Below, in pieces: positions 18,198-26,887 of a stretch of DNA of 64,000 nucleotides. The translations under genes and the position numbers were made by a program. Source of the stretch: Peptococcaceae bacterium (GTDB taxonomy: Bacteria; Bacillota; Desulfitobacteriia; Desulfitobacteriales; Syntrophobotulaceae); the NCBI GenBank assembly GCA_012517475.1, contig JAAYUV010000022.1, positions 25,150-89,149 of the forward strand. The letters are read 5' to 3'. Numbering within the stretch: position 1 is the first letter of the stretch; the number at the start of each line of letters is the position of its first letter. Under the pieces are notes generated by a model, which was given only the letters and a program-made list of their open reading frames with translations, did not search any database and was not told the DNA's origin.

Positions 18198-18253
18198 AAA
18201 GGGGCCATTGCACAACGAAAGAAAAATAATTTGTAGGCAAAGGCTCCTTTTTT
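18198..18253. terminator. Possible bidirectional terminator
   Basis: AAAGGGGCC (18198-18206) can pair with GGCTCCTTT (18242-18250, one G-U), followed by T on the plus strand. The loop is long (35 nt), so confidence is modest. It lies between the SASP-like gene and the 3' end of the convergent ferredoxin gene. The rest of 18160-18333 holds an open frame without a start (18230 onwards) that I cannot assign. Confidence 0.45.
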
Positions 18254-18333
18254 ATCAGGAAATATAAGCGACAACTTGACGTTGAAAATCCGCTGCAGAC
18301 CTGGCATGAGGAACTGTTGGCAGAAGGCTGCGG

Positions 18334-18996
18334 TTATAGATTAATATTTGAACCGGGAACTGTGTTTTCCTTTCTATTCTTTTTATCAGTCCGGTACTGA
18401 ATATTATTTTTTGGGCATGCGGAAGTACATTTTCCGCAGCATAAGCAATGCTTCTTTGCTGTTAACATCCCTGAACAGGGGTCAAAGCTCAGACAATTGT
18501 TAGGGCAGATATTGATACACCGAAAACAGGCTGAACATTTTTCAGGATTGGCCAGGTAAGTTTTATACGAAAAACGCCCTAACCAGCTATAAATTATTCC
18601 TATCAGACAGTTGCGGTGAGCGCTGGTCTCACCGAACAAAAAGGTTAGGATCAAGCCATAAAAAATGATCAGGATAAAAAAAGGGATTCCGGAATTGGTC
18701 TTAATAAAGTAAATCATATAGAAAAGCATGCAGAAGAAAAGGATTACGTTTGTTGTCCGATTGAGCATCACAGGCGTATATTTTTTAAGAGGTGCTTCCG
18801 GAAAAACCGGTTTTAATAGGTCGATACTTGTGGATACAGGGCAAAGCCACCCGCAATATAACCTTCCGAAAAGAGGGACTGCAATTAACCCGGCAAATAC
18901 CAAAGGCCCCCATAAACCGGTTTTACCGGTATACCATAGAAACAGTATAACCCCGAGAAAAAAGACCCTCACGATGAGCCGTATGTTCTTCGTCAT
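18334..18996 (-). CDS. NapH/MauN-type 4Fe-4S membrane protein
   Basis: Integral membrane ferredoxin, probably moving electrons between the quinone pool and a partner enzyme. 220 aa: an N-terminal TM hairpin, then RLYCGWLCPVS (the YCGWxCP motif of NapH/NosR/YccM proteins), two further TM segments (about 80-125), and at the C-terminus two 4Fe-4S motifs (CSACFRCINICP and CLCCGKCTSACP). The start is placed at ATG 18996, with AAAGGCGG upstream; a TTG at 19020 is possible. No reductase gene is adjacent, so the partner is unknown. Confidence 0.85.
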   Translation of the reverse strand: MTKNIRLIVRVFFLGVILFLWYTGKTGLWGPLVFAGLIAVPLFGRLYCGWLCPVSTSIDLLKPVFPEAPLKKYTPVMLNRTTNVILFFCMLFYMIYFIKTNSGIPFFILIIFYGLILTFLFGETSAHRNCLIGIIYSWLGRFSYKTYLANPEKCSACFRCINICPNNCLSFDPCSGMLTAKKHCLCCGKCTSACPKNNIQYRTDKKNRKENTVPGSNINL

Positions 18997-19057
18997 AACT
19001 ATCCGCCTTTCATAAACCAATCACGATGAGACCGCGGGTATCTAAACCCCAGTACCA

Positions 19058-20239
19058 TTACAAGGTACTAGCAGCTTTCGTTTTTCCGAGGTATAGATAG
19101 AGAGAGAAGGCGATGATAACCGGAATTACCGCTAAAAGATACATGGTGCTATACCCGGTAAATTTCGCTGTAACTCCCCATATCATAGATCCAACTCCAA
19201 TCCCCAGGTCAAATCCGCTCATAAATGTTCCGTTGGCCGCACCGCGTCTTTGTGGAGGAACATCAAAAACAGCCATCGCTTGCAGACTCGGTTGGACCGC
19301 TCCAAACCCTATTCCGTAAATAATGGCTGCCGCCAAAAAGAAATAGAGGTTATGAGCAAAAAAGAGAACAATCATGGTAAGGCCTACACAAACAGTTCCC
19401 GGAATAATTGTAAAATCAAAACCCTTCTTGTCTGCAACTTTTCCGAACAATGGCCTGGAGATTAATAACGTTAAGGCATAAACAGTAAAGAAGATGCCAA
19501 TGTTTTCTATCTTAAATTCAGCGGCATACAAGGCAATAAAACTAACAACTGCCCCATATGTAAGCGTAATGAAAAAGACGACTACAGCAGGTTTATAGGC
19601 GCTTTTTTCAAAGAGAGCAGGTTTGGCTTTATTGGTATTGCTAACTTGAGGGGGATTAATTTTTTGATACTTAATAAACGAAGCAAAGATAGCCCCCAGA
19701 ACAGCCAAAAAAGCAGATATAACAAAAAGATAGGTAAATCCCCAGGACTGAATAACCTGTAAGCCGATCACAGGTGCAATTGCCATGGAGATAACCGAGG
19801 TGAGACCGTAAAATCCCATTCCTTCCCCAAGTCTTTGTTTTGGGATCACATCGGTTGCGATGGTCCCTGCGGCTGTCGTAGAAGCGCCCCAGCCAATACC
19901 ATGAACCAGACGGATCAACAAAACCATGAAGACGGAAGAAACCAGACTGTAAGCAAAAATGGAAAGGATGATGATGGTCAAGCCGAAAAAATATACAACC
20001 TTGCGTCCCTTTGTATCCAGCACTCTTCCGGCAAATGGGCGTAAACCGACAGCTGTAACGGTAAAAATCCCCATGATCAGGCCAACAATGTCCTCCGCAG
20101 CGCCCAGATGCTGGACATAGATAGGCATTGACGGCAAAAGCATGTGAAAACTAATGAAAACAAAAGCATTTGCCAACATGATCAGGATAAAATTTTTTGT
20201 CCAGAGCTTTGCTTTGGCAATCTCCTGCGGCTGATTCAT
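19058..20239 (-). CDS. MFS transporter
   Basis: 393 aa with 12 predicted hydrophobic segments. The MFS loop 2-3 signature appears as GRVLDTKGRKVVYFFG and is repeated in the second half as GKVADKKGFDFT. It resembles drug/metabolite exporters of the YfkF/YwoG kind. The substrate cannot be told from sequence. An AGGAGG site precedes ATG 20239. It sits 10 nt downstream of a MarR regulator gene on the same strand, so a regulator-efflux operon is likely. Confidence 0.88.
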   Translation of the reverse strand: MNQPQEIAKAKLWTKNFILIMLANAFVFISFHMLLPSMPIYVQHLGAAEDIVGLIMGIFTVTAVGLRPFAGRVLDTKGRKVVYFFGLTIIILSIFAYSLVSSVFMVLLIRLVHGIGWGASTTAAGTIATDVIPKQRLGEGMGFYGLTSVISMAIAPVIGLQVIQSWGFTYLFVISAFLAVLGAIFASFIKYQKINPPQVSNTNKAKPALFEKSAYKPAVVVFFITLTYGAVVSFIALYAAEFKIENIGIFFTVYALTLLISRPLFGKVADKKGFDFTIIPGTVCVGLTMIVLFFAHNLYFFLAAAIIYGIGFGAVQPSLQAMAVFDVPPQRRGAANGTFMSGFDLGIGVGSMIWGVTAKFTGYSTMYLLAVIPVIIAFSLYLYLGKTKAASTL

Positions 20240-20249
20240 AGAATACCTC

Positions 20250-20669
20250 CTATTTTTGTTCTAGGTTATGTGATATTCGTAACAATAATTGTTTAAAGAG
20301 ACGGATTTCCTCAGGGGATAATCCGAACATGGCTTTATCCAAAGTTCCCAGAGCATACGGATAGATTTTGTTTCTTAATTCCTTTCCCTCTTCGGTAAGG
20401 TAGAGGCTGTAAGAACGTTTATCTTCACAATGATATTTCTTTGAGACAAACCCTTTAGCCACCAGCTTATCCAGGATTCTGGTAACAGAAGCTTCATCCT
20501 TTGCAGTTTTTTGAGCCAGCGTTTTTTGGGAAAGCCCTTCTTCAAGATAAATCGAGTTGAGAAGATCCCACTGTTCAGATGTCACATCAAAGCAATGAAC
20601 CCGCATATTAAGGTCTTGTTTGAGTTTCACGTGGATGAAATGGATTAAATGGCCAATTGTTCTTTCCAT
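20250..20669 (-). CDS. MarR family transcriptional regulator
   Basis: 139-aa winged-helix repressor. DNA-binding core: SEQWDLLNSIYLEEGLSQ, KTLAQKTAKDEASVTRILDKL (recognition helix) and the wing YHCEDKRSYSLYLTEEG. The start is ATG 20669 (MERTIGHL) with GGAG six nt upstream; the reading frame continues a further 33 codons but without a ribosome-binding site. The upstream inverted repeat at 20714-20742 is the expected kind of autoregulatory operator. The target is probably the MFS gene just downstream. Confidence 0.9.
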   Translation of the reverse strand: MERTIGHLIHFIHVKLKQDLNMRVHCFDVTSEQWDLLNSIYLEEGLSQKTLAQKTAKDEASVTRILDKLVAKGFVSKKYHCEDKRSYSLYLTEEGKELRNKIYPYALGTLDKAMFGLSPEEIRLFKQLLLRISHNLEQK

Positions 20670-20713
20670 AACTTTCTCCGGTGTGCAATGATTGCATAGT
20701 TCCGATAAACATA

Positions 20714-20742
20714 ATTGACATACCAATAATTGATATGTCAAT
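20714..20742 (-). promoter_or_regulatory. Palindromic operator, likely for the MarR regulator
   Basis: Perfect inverted repeat of ATTGACATA and TATGTCAAT with an 11-nt centre (half-site centres 20 bp apart). It lies 45-73 nt upstream of the marR start. On the minus strand one arm contains TTGACA, so bound protein would cover a -35 element. Confidence 0.7.
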
Positions 20743-20849
20743 TTTATCATGGGCACTTTTAAAGTCAACGTAGATTATGACGAAATTTTGGAAAAGTTAT
20801 TAATTTTTCTTTACTGATTTAATAGAGCTTCGTGGAAATAAGGAGCAGG

Positions 20850-21836
20850 TTATTGCAGATAAGTTTCATAATTATCAGCCGAAATGCCTGGGTGAATACT
20901 GAGGTTTAAGGCGCTGGCGATAATTCTGGAGCTGCGGTCGATTAAATCATCAACTTCTTTCGGAGTAACCATTAAACTGTCCTTGAATGGTGAGAGAGCC
21001 TTATTCATTACGTTAAGAAATACTTGCTGGTTTTCTTCATTATAGATTTTTGCCAGGACCGGCTCTGATTCCATCTGACCAAAAAACTCTTCGATTGTTT
21101 TATGAGCAATAACAGCGGCATTAACAACGGTTGGGACACCGATGGCTATGACTTTGCATCCAAGGGTCTCTTGATTCAAACCTTTGCGGTAATTACCGAT
21201 TCCTGAACCCGGATTAATACCTGTATCCGCTAATTGAATCGTTGTGCCGATTCGTTCCAGAGCACCGGCGGCGAGCGCATCAATTGCGATGACATAATCC
21301 GGTTTAACATGCTCTACCAAACCCCGAATAACTTCTGCTGTCTCTATGCCCGTTAGTCCCAGGACGCCGGGTGAAATAGCAGAGACTTTACGCATCTTTC
21401 CTTTCATCTCTTCAGGAGTATAATAGAAAAGATGACGGGTTACCATAATTTTCTCTACAACTTTAGGTCCAAGTGCATCAGGGGTAGCCTGCCAATTGCC
21501 CAGGCCTACGATTAATATGCTGGAATCCTCTTTAAATTGAAACAACTTGGAAAGATGTTTGGACATAACCTCGATTACTTTTTTATGATCATGAAAGTCA
21601 TTGTCTTTTATGGCAGGAGCATCAATCGTTATATAATGACCTTTTGGTCTTCCCAGTTCCTTTTCTCCTTGTTGGTTGGTTATGGTAATTGTTGTTACGA
21701 CAATGTCCTCTAATTGCTCTTTATCCATGATAACACCGGATACTTCGGCGCCCCTTTCTCCCCTGAGCAGGTCATGGGCTTCAACTGCCAAATCCAAATA
21801 GACATTCATATTTTTGTAAAGAATGGATTTCTTCAA
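20850..21836 (-). CDS. gpr: Germination protease GPR
   Basis: Endoprotease that degrades SASPs early in spore germination; made as a zymogen in the forespore. 328 aa. Family stretches: LDLAVEAHDLL near the N-terminus (propeptide cleavage region), VGLGNWQATPDALGPKVVEK, VSAISPGVLGLTGIETAE, IAIDALAAGALERIGTTIQ and GIGVPTVVNAAVI-like blocks. TTG 21836 is used because AAGGAGTG stands 9-10 nt upstream; ATG 21809 is the alternative. Two SASP-type genes in this window (18049 and 62978) are likely substrates. Confidence 0.94.
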   Translation of the reverse strand: MKKSILYKNMNVYLDLAVEAHDLLRGERGAEVSGVIMDKEQLEDIVVTTITITNQQGEKELGRPKGHYITIDAPAIKDNDFHDHKKVIEVMSKHLSKLFQFKEDSSILIVGLGNWQATPDALGPKVVEKIMVTRHLFYYTPEEMKGKMRKVSAISPGVLGLTGIETAEVIRGLVEHVKPDYVIAIDALAAGALERIGTTIQLADTGINPGSGIGNYRKGLNQETLGCKVIAIGVPTVVNAAVIAHKTIEEFFGQMESEPVLAKIYNEENQQVFLNVMNKALSPFKDSLMVTPKEVDDLIDRSSRIIASALNLSIHPGISADNYETYLQ

Positions 21837-22083
21837 TGTTCGACACTCCTTGTAAAGCAGATCTGACCGAATGACTCAAGATCATCGTTCTTTCGATTGA
21901 AAAGAACTGGCCGCGTGGCCAGTAAAAAATGATGAGTAGGTTAAAAGTTGTAGTTTCGAAACTTGTTTTAGTATGTTTTTTTTTATGAGAGGCTATTCAT
22001 TTTCTGAGCGTGTGTCTTTTTTTTAGGACAGTGTGATATACTAAAATGCAGAAATAGTGTATATTGTTTGTAAAGTTAAAGTG
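21837..22083. other. Gene-free divergent region between gpr and rsmD
   Basis: The gap runs 21837-22253. It holds a short GC-rich hairpin (CTGGCC-GCGT-GGCCAG, about 21908-21923), a GTTTCGAAAC palindrome (about 21953-21962) and T-rich runs. A promoter candidate for rsmD is listed separately. I see no coding sequence or known riboswitch. Confidence 0.5.
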
Positions 22084-22112
22084 TTTAAAACAACGGAAAT
22101 CATTTGTATAAT
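22084..22112 (+). promoter_or_regulatory. SigA-type promoter candidate upstream of rsmD
   Basis: TTTAAA and TATAAT separated by 17 nt. The -10 is consensus, the -35 weak. It lies about 140 nt before rsmD. Confidence 0.45.
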
Positions 22113-22253
22113 GGAAAGTAGAAACAATTTATTAACATTTGGTTTTTTGTGATAAATTCGCGTATATTATAAAATAACATGATGTCAAAAGAAGGACTAT
22201 TATACCTAAATCGAATTACCCTGGTTTTCTGGTAGTAAGGTGGATGAAATAGG

Positions 22254-22814
22254 ATGCGGGTTATTGCTGGAAACTGGAAAGGACGGCGTTTAAAATCTGT
22301 AAAAGGGATGCAAACCCGTCCAACTGCAAATAAGGTCAAAGGGGCAATTTTTAATATATTAAGCGATAAGGTAATCAATGCCAGGGTTCTGGATCTGTTT
22401 GCAGGAACCGGGAGCTTAGCCATAGAAGCTTTATCAAGAGGGGCTGCCAAAGCCGTCCTTGTGGAGAAAAACAGCTCTGCCTGGGAAACAATCCATGAAA
22501 ATCTTCATCTGCTTGGAGCTGACGAAAAATTCGCGTTACTGAGAATGGATGCTTTTTCATTTCTAAATCATAATACAGAAGAATTTGACCTGATTTTTCT
22601 GGATCCTCCGTATCACCAGGGGATGATCAACAAAGTACTATCCTACTTAAATCGTCGTCCCATTTTACATCCTAAGGGAGTCATTATTATAGAGACGGCC
22701 TCAGATGAGGAAATCGGCCAGGATTTGTTTCCATATGAAATCATGATTGAAAGAGAATACGGAGATACAAAATTATGGTTTCTTCAGGAGACTGAAGAAA
22801 AAGAGGAGGAATGA
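22254..22814 (+). CDS. rsmD: 16S rRNA (guanine-966-N2)-methyltransferase RsmD
   Basis: Methylates G966 of 16S rRNA. 186 aa: MRVIAGNWKGRRL start, RPTANKVKGAIFNIL, SAM motif VLDLFAGTGSLAIEALSRGA, and the N6/N2-methyltransferase motif FLDPPYHQG. GGTGG ribosome-binding site. Usually followed by coaD; here a coiled-coil gene follows directly with a 4-nt overlap. Confidence 0.95.
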   Translation: MRVIAGNWKGRRLKSVKGMQTRPTANKVKGAIFNILSDKVINARVLDLFAGTGSLAIEALSRGAAKAVLVEKNSSAWETIHENLHLLGADEKFALLRMDAFSFLNHNTEEFDLIFLDPPYHQGMINKVLSYLNRRPILHPKGVIIIETASDEEIGQDLFPYEIMIEREYGDTKLWFLQETEEKEEE

Positions 22815-23308
22815 GTTTATTGGAAAACCGGTTAATTGATTTAATTGAGCAATTAGAGGAGATTTTGGATCGTGGAACAAAAGTTCCTCTTACCGGTAAG
22901 ATTATGGTTGATGAGGAAGTTGTCCTGGAAATACTGGATGGAATACGTTCCGTATTGCCGGAAGAAATAAGACAAGCGAATCTTGTACTGGCTGATCGTG
23001 ACCGCTTAATGGAAGATGCCCGGAATGAAGGGCAAAGAATAGTTGATCGCGCCCAAAAACAGGCTGAACAATTGATCCAGGAAAATGAAATTGTTGCTCA
23101 GTCCAGGGCCTATGCGGAAGACATTGCCAGAAAGGCACAGCAATACTCTCGTGATGTAAAACTTGGGGCTTTAAAGTATTCGGATGACCTGCTTCACGAT
23201 GTGGAAAAAAAGCTGGAAGAGACATTTAAGGCGGTAAAGTCCAGCCGGGATGAGCTTAATGTGATGGCTCGCTGGGATGAAAGAATTCAAAACAATCTGG
23301 ACGATTAA
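22811..23308 (+). CDS. Coiled-coil protein of the ATP-synthase b-subunit-like type, function unknown
   Basis: 165 aa, mostly helical and charged. The central part (about residues 50-130) is rich in Ala, Gln, Glu and Arg with heptad spacing, like the stalk of F-type ATPase b subunits, but there is no N-terminal membrane anchor. Homologues occur beside rsmD/coaD/ylbJ in clostridia. ATGA overlap with rsmD and a GAGGAGG site show it is translated with rsmD. Its stop abuts the stop of convergent ylbJ with no gap. Confidence 0.75.
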   Translation: MSLLENRLIDLIEQLEEILDRGTKVPLTGKIMVDEEVVLEILDGIRSVLPEEIRQANLVLADRDRLMEDARNEGQRIVDRAQKQAEQLIQENEIVAQSRAYAEDIARKAQQYSRDVKLGALKYSDDLLHDVEKKLEETFKAVKSSRDELNVMARWDERIQNNLDD

Positions 23309-24478
23309 TCATCTCTTCCGAATCACTCTTTTGCTCATTTTATAGGTCAGTCCTACTATCAACAGTATTAAAATAATCCAAAAGAAATAATAACAACTTA
23401 ATTTTAAGGTGAAAATCCAGCCATTTTCCATGCCCGTTAACGTAACAGGAAGTTTTAATGTTGGGATTTCACTAAACCTTAATAATACTTGACTGGTAAC
23501 GAAGGCAAGACAAGCATGAAGGCATCTCCCTAATACGAAGGGGTAAAAACGCAAATCCGTCGTGGTCGTAAAGCTTGCAACCTGGGCAAAAACGGAAAGG
23601 CCGCCCCAACCCATTAGAAAAGAAAGCATTCCGACTTTGGCATTCAGAGAACCGAATGCGGTCACAGCTGCTTTACAGCCAAGGGTAGTTTCCAAAAACC
23701 CCTGAATCAGAGCATTCCCTCCGGACGGAGGAAGCAATCCTCTTGTTAAAACCGTAGTCCCTGCCGAAAATATTGTATTAATGTGCAGGACAGTTATCAT
23801 TTGAGTAATTACCGAGAAGAACACAATAAAGCCGCCCACCAGCAGAATTGTTGATGTGCTGTCACGAACCGCGTCAGCTAACATTGCTCCGAACGGTTTT
23901 TTATTTTTTTCCTGAATGAGTGCTAATTCATTCCAGGCTTTGCGGAAAGAAAATGGATATGTAGAATGATTATCATTGGCTAGTCCATAAAAACGGAATA
24001 GAAACCCGACAATGAGGTTGGATATGTATACGGACCCCGCCAGAATAATCCCTAAAGTTGGATTTCCCAGCATTCCGGATGCCACGGCTCCAAACATAAA
24101 TCCCGGGCTTGGATTGCTGGTAAACGCGAGAAGCCTTTCTCCTTCGGTTTTGGTGATTTCACCGTCTTTTCTCATCTTGCAGGTGAGAATTGCACCGATT
24201 GGAATGCCCGAAGTATGAGTCATAGCAACGACGAAGGATGCTTTGCCGGGAAGATGAAAAACCGGGCGCATGAAGGGTTCAAGCAGCGCTCCGAGAAAAT
24301 GCACAAAACCTTGTTTCATCAACAAGTCGGAAATAATAAAGAAGGGAAATAGCGCAGGAAGTACGAAATTAGCCCAAAGAGAGAGACCTGTGGAGGCAGA
24401 TTTCAATACTTCTTGCGGGTAAAAAAACATTACCGTGATCAAAAGCAAAAAAGGAAGGATTCTCAGGGCAATAGACAC
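23309..24478 (-). CDS. ylbJ: Sporulation integral membrane protein YlbJ
   Basis: 389-aa polytopic membrane protein with nucleoside-recognition (Gate) domains. Recognised stretches: STGLSLWANFVLPALFPFFI, MTHTSGIPIGAILTCKM and AFTSNPSPGFMFGAVASGML. In B. subtilis YlbJ is made in the mother cell and is needed for normal spore properties; its transport substrate is not known. GTG start at 24478. In many relatives it lies between coaD and pta/ackA, as it nearly does here. Confidence 0.9.
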   Translation of the reverse strand: MSIALRILPFLLLITVMFFYPQEVLKSASTGLSLWANFVLPALFPFFIISDLLMKQGFVHFLGALLEPFMRPVFHLPGKASFVVAMTHTSGIPIGAILTCKMRKDGEITKTEGERLLAFTSNPSPGFMFGAVASGMLGNPTLGIILAGSVYISNLIVGFLFRFYGLANDNHSTYPFSFRKAWNELALIQEKNKKPFGAMLADAVRDSTSTILLVGGFIVFFSVITQMITVLHINTIFSAGTTVLTRGLLPPSGGNALIQGFLETTLGCKAAVTAFGSLNAKVGMLSFLMGWGGLSVFAQVASFTTTTDLRFYPFVLGRCLHACLAFVTSQVLLRFSEIPTLKLPVTLTGMENGWIFTLKLSCYYFFWIILILLIVGLTYKMSKRVIRKR

Positions 24479-24690
24479 CTAATCACCAGCCTTAATGGTC
24501 TTTAATGTATAACAAATAATAAAGAACCTTTTATATGATTCATGTATATGAAGGAACGTCTGAGGAAATTCTGAAATACGAATGCAAATAAAGTCAGTAG
24601 TTTAAAATTTTTTTAAAATATGATAGACTACAAATGAAAAAGAAAAATAATGGTTTGGGAAAAGAAAAAAGGGTAAGATATTTTGAGGAC

Positions 24691-24765
24691 ATGAGAGTAG
24701 AGCGAGAGCTGCACTTAATAAAGCAGACCGGAGAGTCTGATAATAATGGGTGGAAGAGAGAGTAA
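24691..24765 (+). CDS. Possible 24-codon leader ORF before ackA
   Basis: ATG 24691, preceded by TTGAGG, opens a 24-residue reading ([12 protein letters not shown]...). Its TAA at 24763-24765 overlaps the first bases of the ackA ribosome-binding site AAAGGAG. This geometry would allow translational coupling. It may equally be chance. The remainder of the 301-nt gap 24479-24779 is AT-rich; a TATGAT near 24618 could be a -10, but I found no clear -35. Confidence 0.3.
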   Translation: MRVERELHLIKQTGESDNNGWKRE

Positions 24766-24779
24766 AGGAGCTGTCGCAC

Positions 24780-25985
24780 ATGAAAATTCTCGTGATTAAC
24801 TGTGGAAGTTCATCACTCAAGTACCAACTGATGGACATGGAAACCAAAAGTCCCTTAGCCAAAGGTCTGGTCGAGAGAATCGGGCTTCCGGGAGCAATGC
24901 TTACCCATCGACCCACAGACGGTGAAAAAGAAGTCATCACTGCTGAATTACCAGATCATGTTGCAGCGATCAAATTAGTACTTGATGCTGTTATTGATCC
25001 GGAATTCGGGGTACTTCAATCTTTATCGGAGATTGATGCCGTTGGACACAGGGTTTTACATGGTGGGGAAAAAGTATCCGGCTCGGTTCTGATTAATGAT
25101 GATGTTAAAAAGGCAATTGAAGAATGTATTGAATTAGGTCCTCTCCACAACCCGGCAAATTTGGCGGGAATTTTAGCCTGTGAAAAAATGATGCCTGGAA
25201 CACCTCAGGTAGCTGTGTTCGATACAGCGTTTCACCAAACCATGCCCCCTGAGTCTTATCTATACGGGATTCCCTATGAGCTTTATGAGAAGTATAAAAT
25301 CCGTCGTTATGGTTTTCACGGTACTTCTCATAAATATGTCAGTCAAAGGGCAGCAGAAATGCTGGGTAAAAGAATTGATAAGCTGAAATTGATCAGCTGC
25401 CATCTTGGCAACGGTTCTTCCATCACGGCTATTAAATATGGCAAATCGATAGAAACTTCCATGGGTTTTACCCCTCTTGAAGGACTTATGATGGGAACAA
25501 GATCCGGTGACCTTGACCCGTCTATTGTTTCGTTCATTATGAATAAAGAACATTGGTCCGGCGATGAGGTCAATGATTTTCTCAATAAAAAATGCGGTGT
25601 ATTAGGACTGTCCGGAGTGAGCAGTGATTTCAGGGACTTGCAGAAAGCCGCTGAAGAAGGGAATTACCGGGCACAGCTGGCTCTTGATGTTTTTGTGCAT
25701 GACGTAAAAAAATATGTTGGAGCCTATGCCGCTTTGCTTGACGGGGTGGACGGAATTATCTTTACTGCCGGGCTTGGAGAGAATTCTCCCTTAATCAGGC
25801 AATCTATCTGTGATACGCTTAGCTACCTGGGGGTCAGCATCGATCAGGAAAAAAACGAAACAGCCAGAGGGCAAGAGGTAGATGTCTCCAAATGGGGGGC
25901 TAAATGCCGGGTGCTGGTGATTCCTACCAACGAGGAAATGATGATTGCGCTTGATACGAAAGACATCGTCAAACAAAGTCATTAA
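24780..25985 (+). CDS. ackA: Acetate kinase
   Basis: Makes ATP and acetate from acetyl phosphate in the last step of acetogenic fermentation. 401 aa with [14 protein letters not shown] (N-terminal ATPase-fold loop), [33 protein letters not shown] (catalytic region), [10 protein letters not shown] and [10 protein letters not shown]. The start ATG 24780 has AAAGGAG; the frame extends to 24750 without support. The usual partner pta is not adjacent. Confidence 0.97.
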   Translation: MKILVINCGSSSLKYQLMDMETKSPLAKGLVERIGLPGAMLTHRPTDGEKEVITAELPDHVAAIKLVLDAVIDPEFGVLQSLSEIDAVGHRVLHGGEKVSGSVLINDDVKKAIEECIELGPLHNPANLAGILACEKMMPGTPQVAVFDTAFHQTMPPESYLYGIPYELYEKYKIRRYGFHGTSHKYVSQRAAEMLGKRIDKLKLISCHLGNGSSITAIKYGKSIETSMGFTPLEGLMMGTRSGDLDPSIVSFIMNKEHWSGDEVNDFLNKKCGVLGLSGVSSDFRDLQKAAEEGNYRAQLALDVFVHDVKKYVGAYAALLDGVDGIIFTAGLGENSPLIRQSICDTLSYLGVSIDQEKNETARGQEVDVSKWGAKCRVLVIPTNEEMMIALDTKDIVKQSH

Positions 25986-25994
25986 AACCCTTTC

Positions 25995-26023
25995 TTGACA
26001 AAGAAAAATGTGATAACTATAAT
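25995..26023 (+). promoter_or_regulatory. Consensus SigA promoter of yceD-rpmF
   Basis: TTGACA, exactly 17 nt, TATAAT. It starts 10 nt after the ackA stop and 31 nt before the yceD start. Confidence 0.9.
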
Positions 26024-26053
26024 AACAGTTGTTGTATAATGAGGTGAAACTTG

Positions 26054-26563
26054 GTGAAAGTGAATGTTGCTCAACTGAGACGAACTGAGGGCGCTTCGGC
26101 GAGATTCCTGTTCAGTGAGACTTTTCCTCCTCTGCAGCTTGGAAATGAAGAGTATTTCTTTCAAGCCCCAATGGAAGTGCAACTGGATGTGACCAATACA
26201 GGGAAATCACTTCTGGTTAAAGGAAAACTCTCCTCAGTGATCAATGTGAACTGTTCTCGGTGCCTCAAAGAATTTCCATTTCCGCTGGCATTTGAGTTTG
26301 AAGATGAATGGCTTCCTATTGAGTTTTCAGAACTGGATGAGGAAGAAAGTGCCTTTATTTTCGAAAAGGATGAATTTTGTATCGATGAATGCGTGATGGA
26401 ACATGTTCTTGTTCATATTCCAATGAAATTCATGTGTTCGGAGGATTGTAAAGGGTTGTGCCCGAAATGCGGGGCCGACCGTAATAAGGAATCTTGTGTT
26501 TGTGCCGGCGCGGACATCGATCCCCGCCTGGAAATACTATCAAAATGGAATAAGGGGGTGTAA
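26054..26563 (+). CDS. YceD family protein (DUF177)
   Basis: 169 aa. YceD/DUF177 proteins are co-transcribed with rpmF in most bacteria and are linked to rRNA and ribosomal protein metabolism. An internal NCSRCL pair (about 74-78) and a C-terminal metal-binding-like stretch (CSEDCKGLCPKCG...CVC, about 128-152) are visible, usual for Firmicute members. GTG 26054 is chosen with GAGGTG at proper distance; TTG 26051 is the alternative. rpmF follows after 4 nt. Confidence 0.88.
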   Translation: MKVNVAQLRRTEGASARFLFSETFPPLQLGNEEYFFQAPMEVQLDVTNTGKSLLVKGKLSSVINVNCSRCLKEFPFPLAFEFEDEWLPIEFSELDEEESAFIFEKDEFCIDECVMEHVLVHIPMKFMCSEDCKGLCPKCGADRNKESCVCAGADIDPRLEILSKWNKGV

Positions 26564-26567
26564 TAGA

Positions 26568-26747
26568 ATGGGTGTTCATCAAAACAAACAATCCAAATCA
26601 CGTGTCCGCATGCGTAGGGCCATGGACAAATTGTCCTCTCCTAATCTTGTGGAATGCCCCCAATGCCATAAACAGAAACTTCAGCATCATATCTGTCCCA
26701 ACTGTGGCTATTATAAGGGCAAAGAAGTCGTATCCGCGGGAGAGTAA
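26568..26747 (+). CDS. rpmF: Large ribosomal subunit protein bL32
   Basis: 59-aa protein starting MGVHQNKQSKSRVRMRRA, with the zinc-ribbon cysteines CPQC and CPNC typical of the zinc form of L32. AAGGGGG ribosome-binding site upstream of ATG 26568. Downstream of yceD as expected. Confidence 0.97.
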   Translation: MGVHQNKQSKSRVRMRRAMDKLSSPNLVECPQCHKQKLQHHICPNCGYYKGKEVVSAGE

Positions 26748-26762
26748 AGTAGATATCTTTGT

Positions 26763-26798
26763 AAAAGCTGTTGACTTACATTTGTTCAACAGCTTTTT
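26763..26798 (+). terminator. Terminator after rpmF
   Basis: 12-bp perfect stem AAAAGCTGTTGA / TCAACAGCTTTT followed by T. The end of yceD-rpmF transcription. Confidence 0.85.
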
Positions 26799-26887
26799 CT
26801 GTATACTTTGCCTTTACCGCTTTTATCAACTTTTACATAATAAAGCATGGATTGAATATATTTGGGTGTAAAGAGAGGATGATATCA

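Noticed and set aside
21838..21846. TGTCGAA on the minus strand just before the gpr start, matching the Spo0A box
   Set aside because: It lies between the ribosome-binding site and start codon, where a Spo0A site would not act as a promoter element; a 7-mer match is expected by chance.
26771..26887. 39-residue N-terminal extension of plsX
   Set aside because: Comes from the rpmF terminator and non-coding DNA; PlsX proteins start at MRIAVDAMGGD and a ribosome-binding site precedes ATG 26888.
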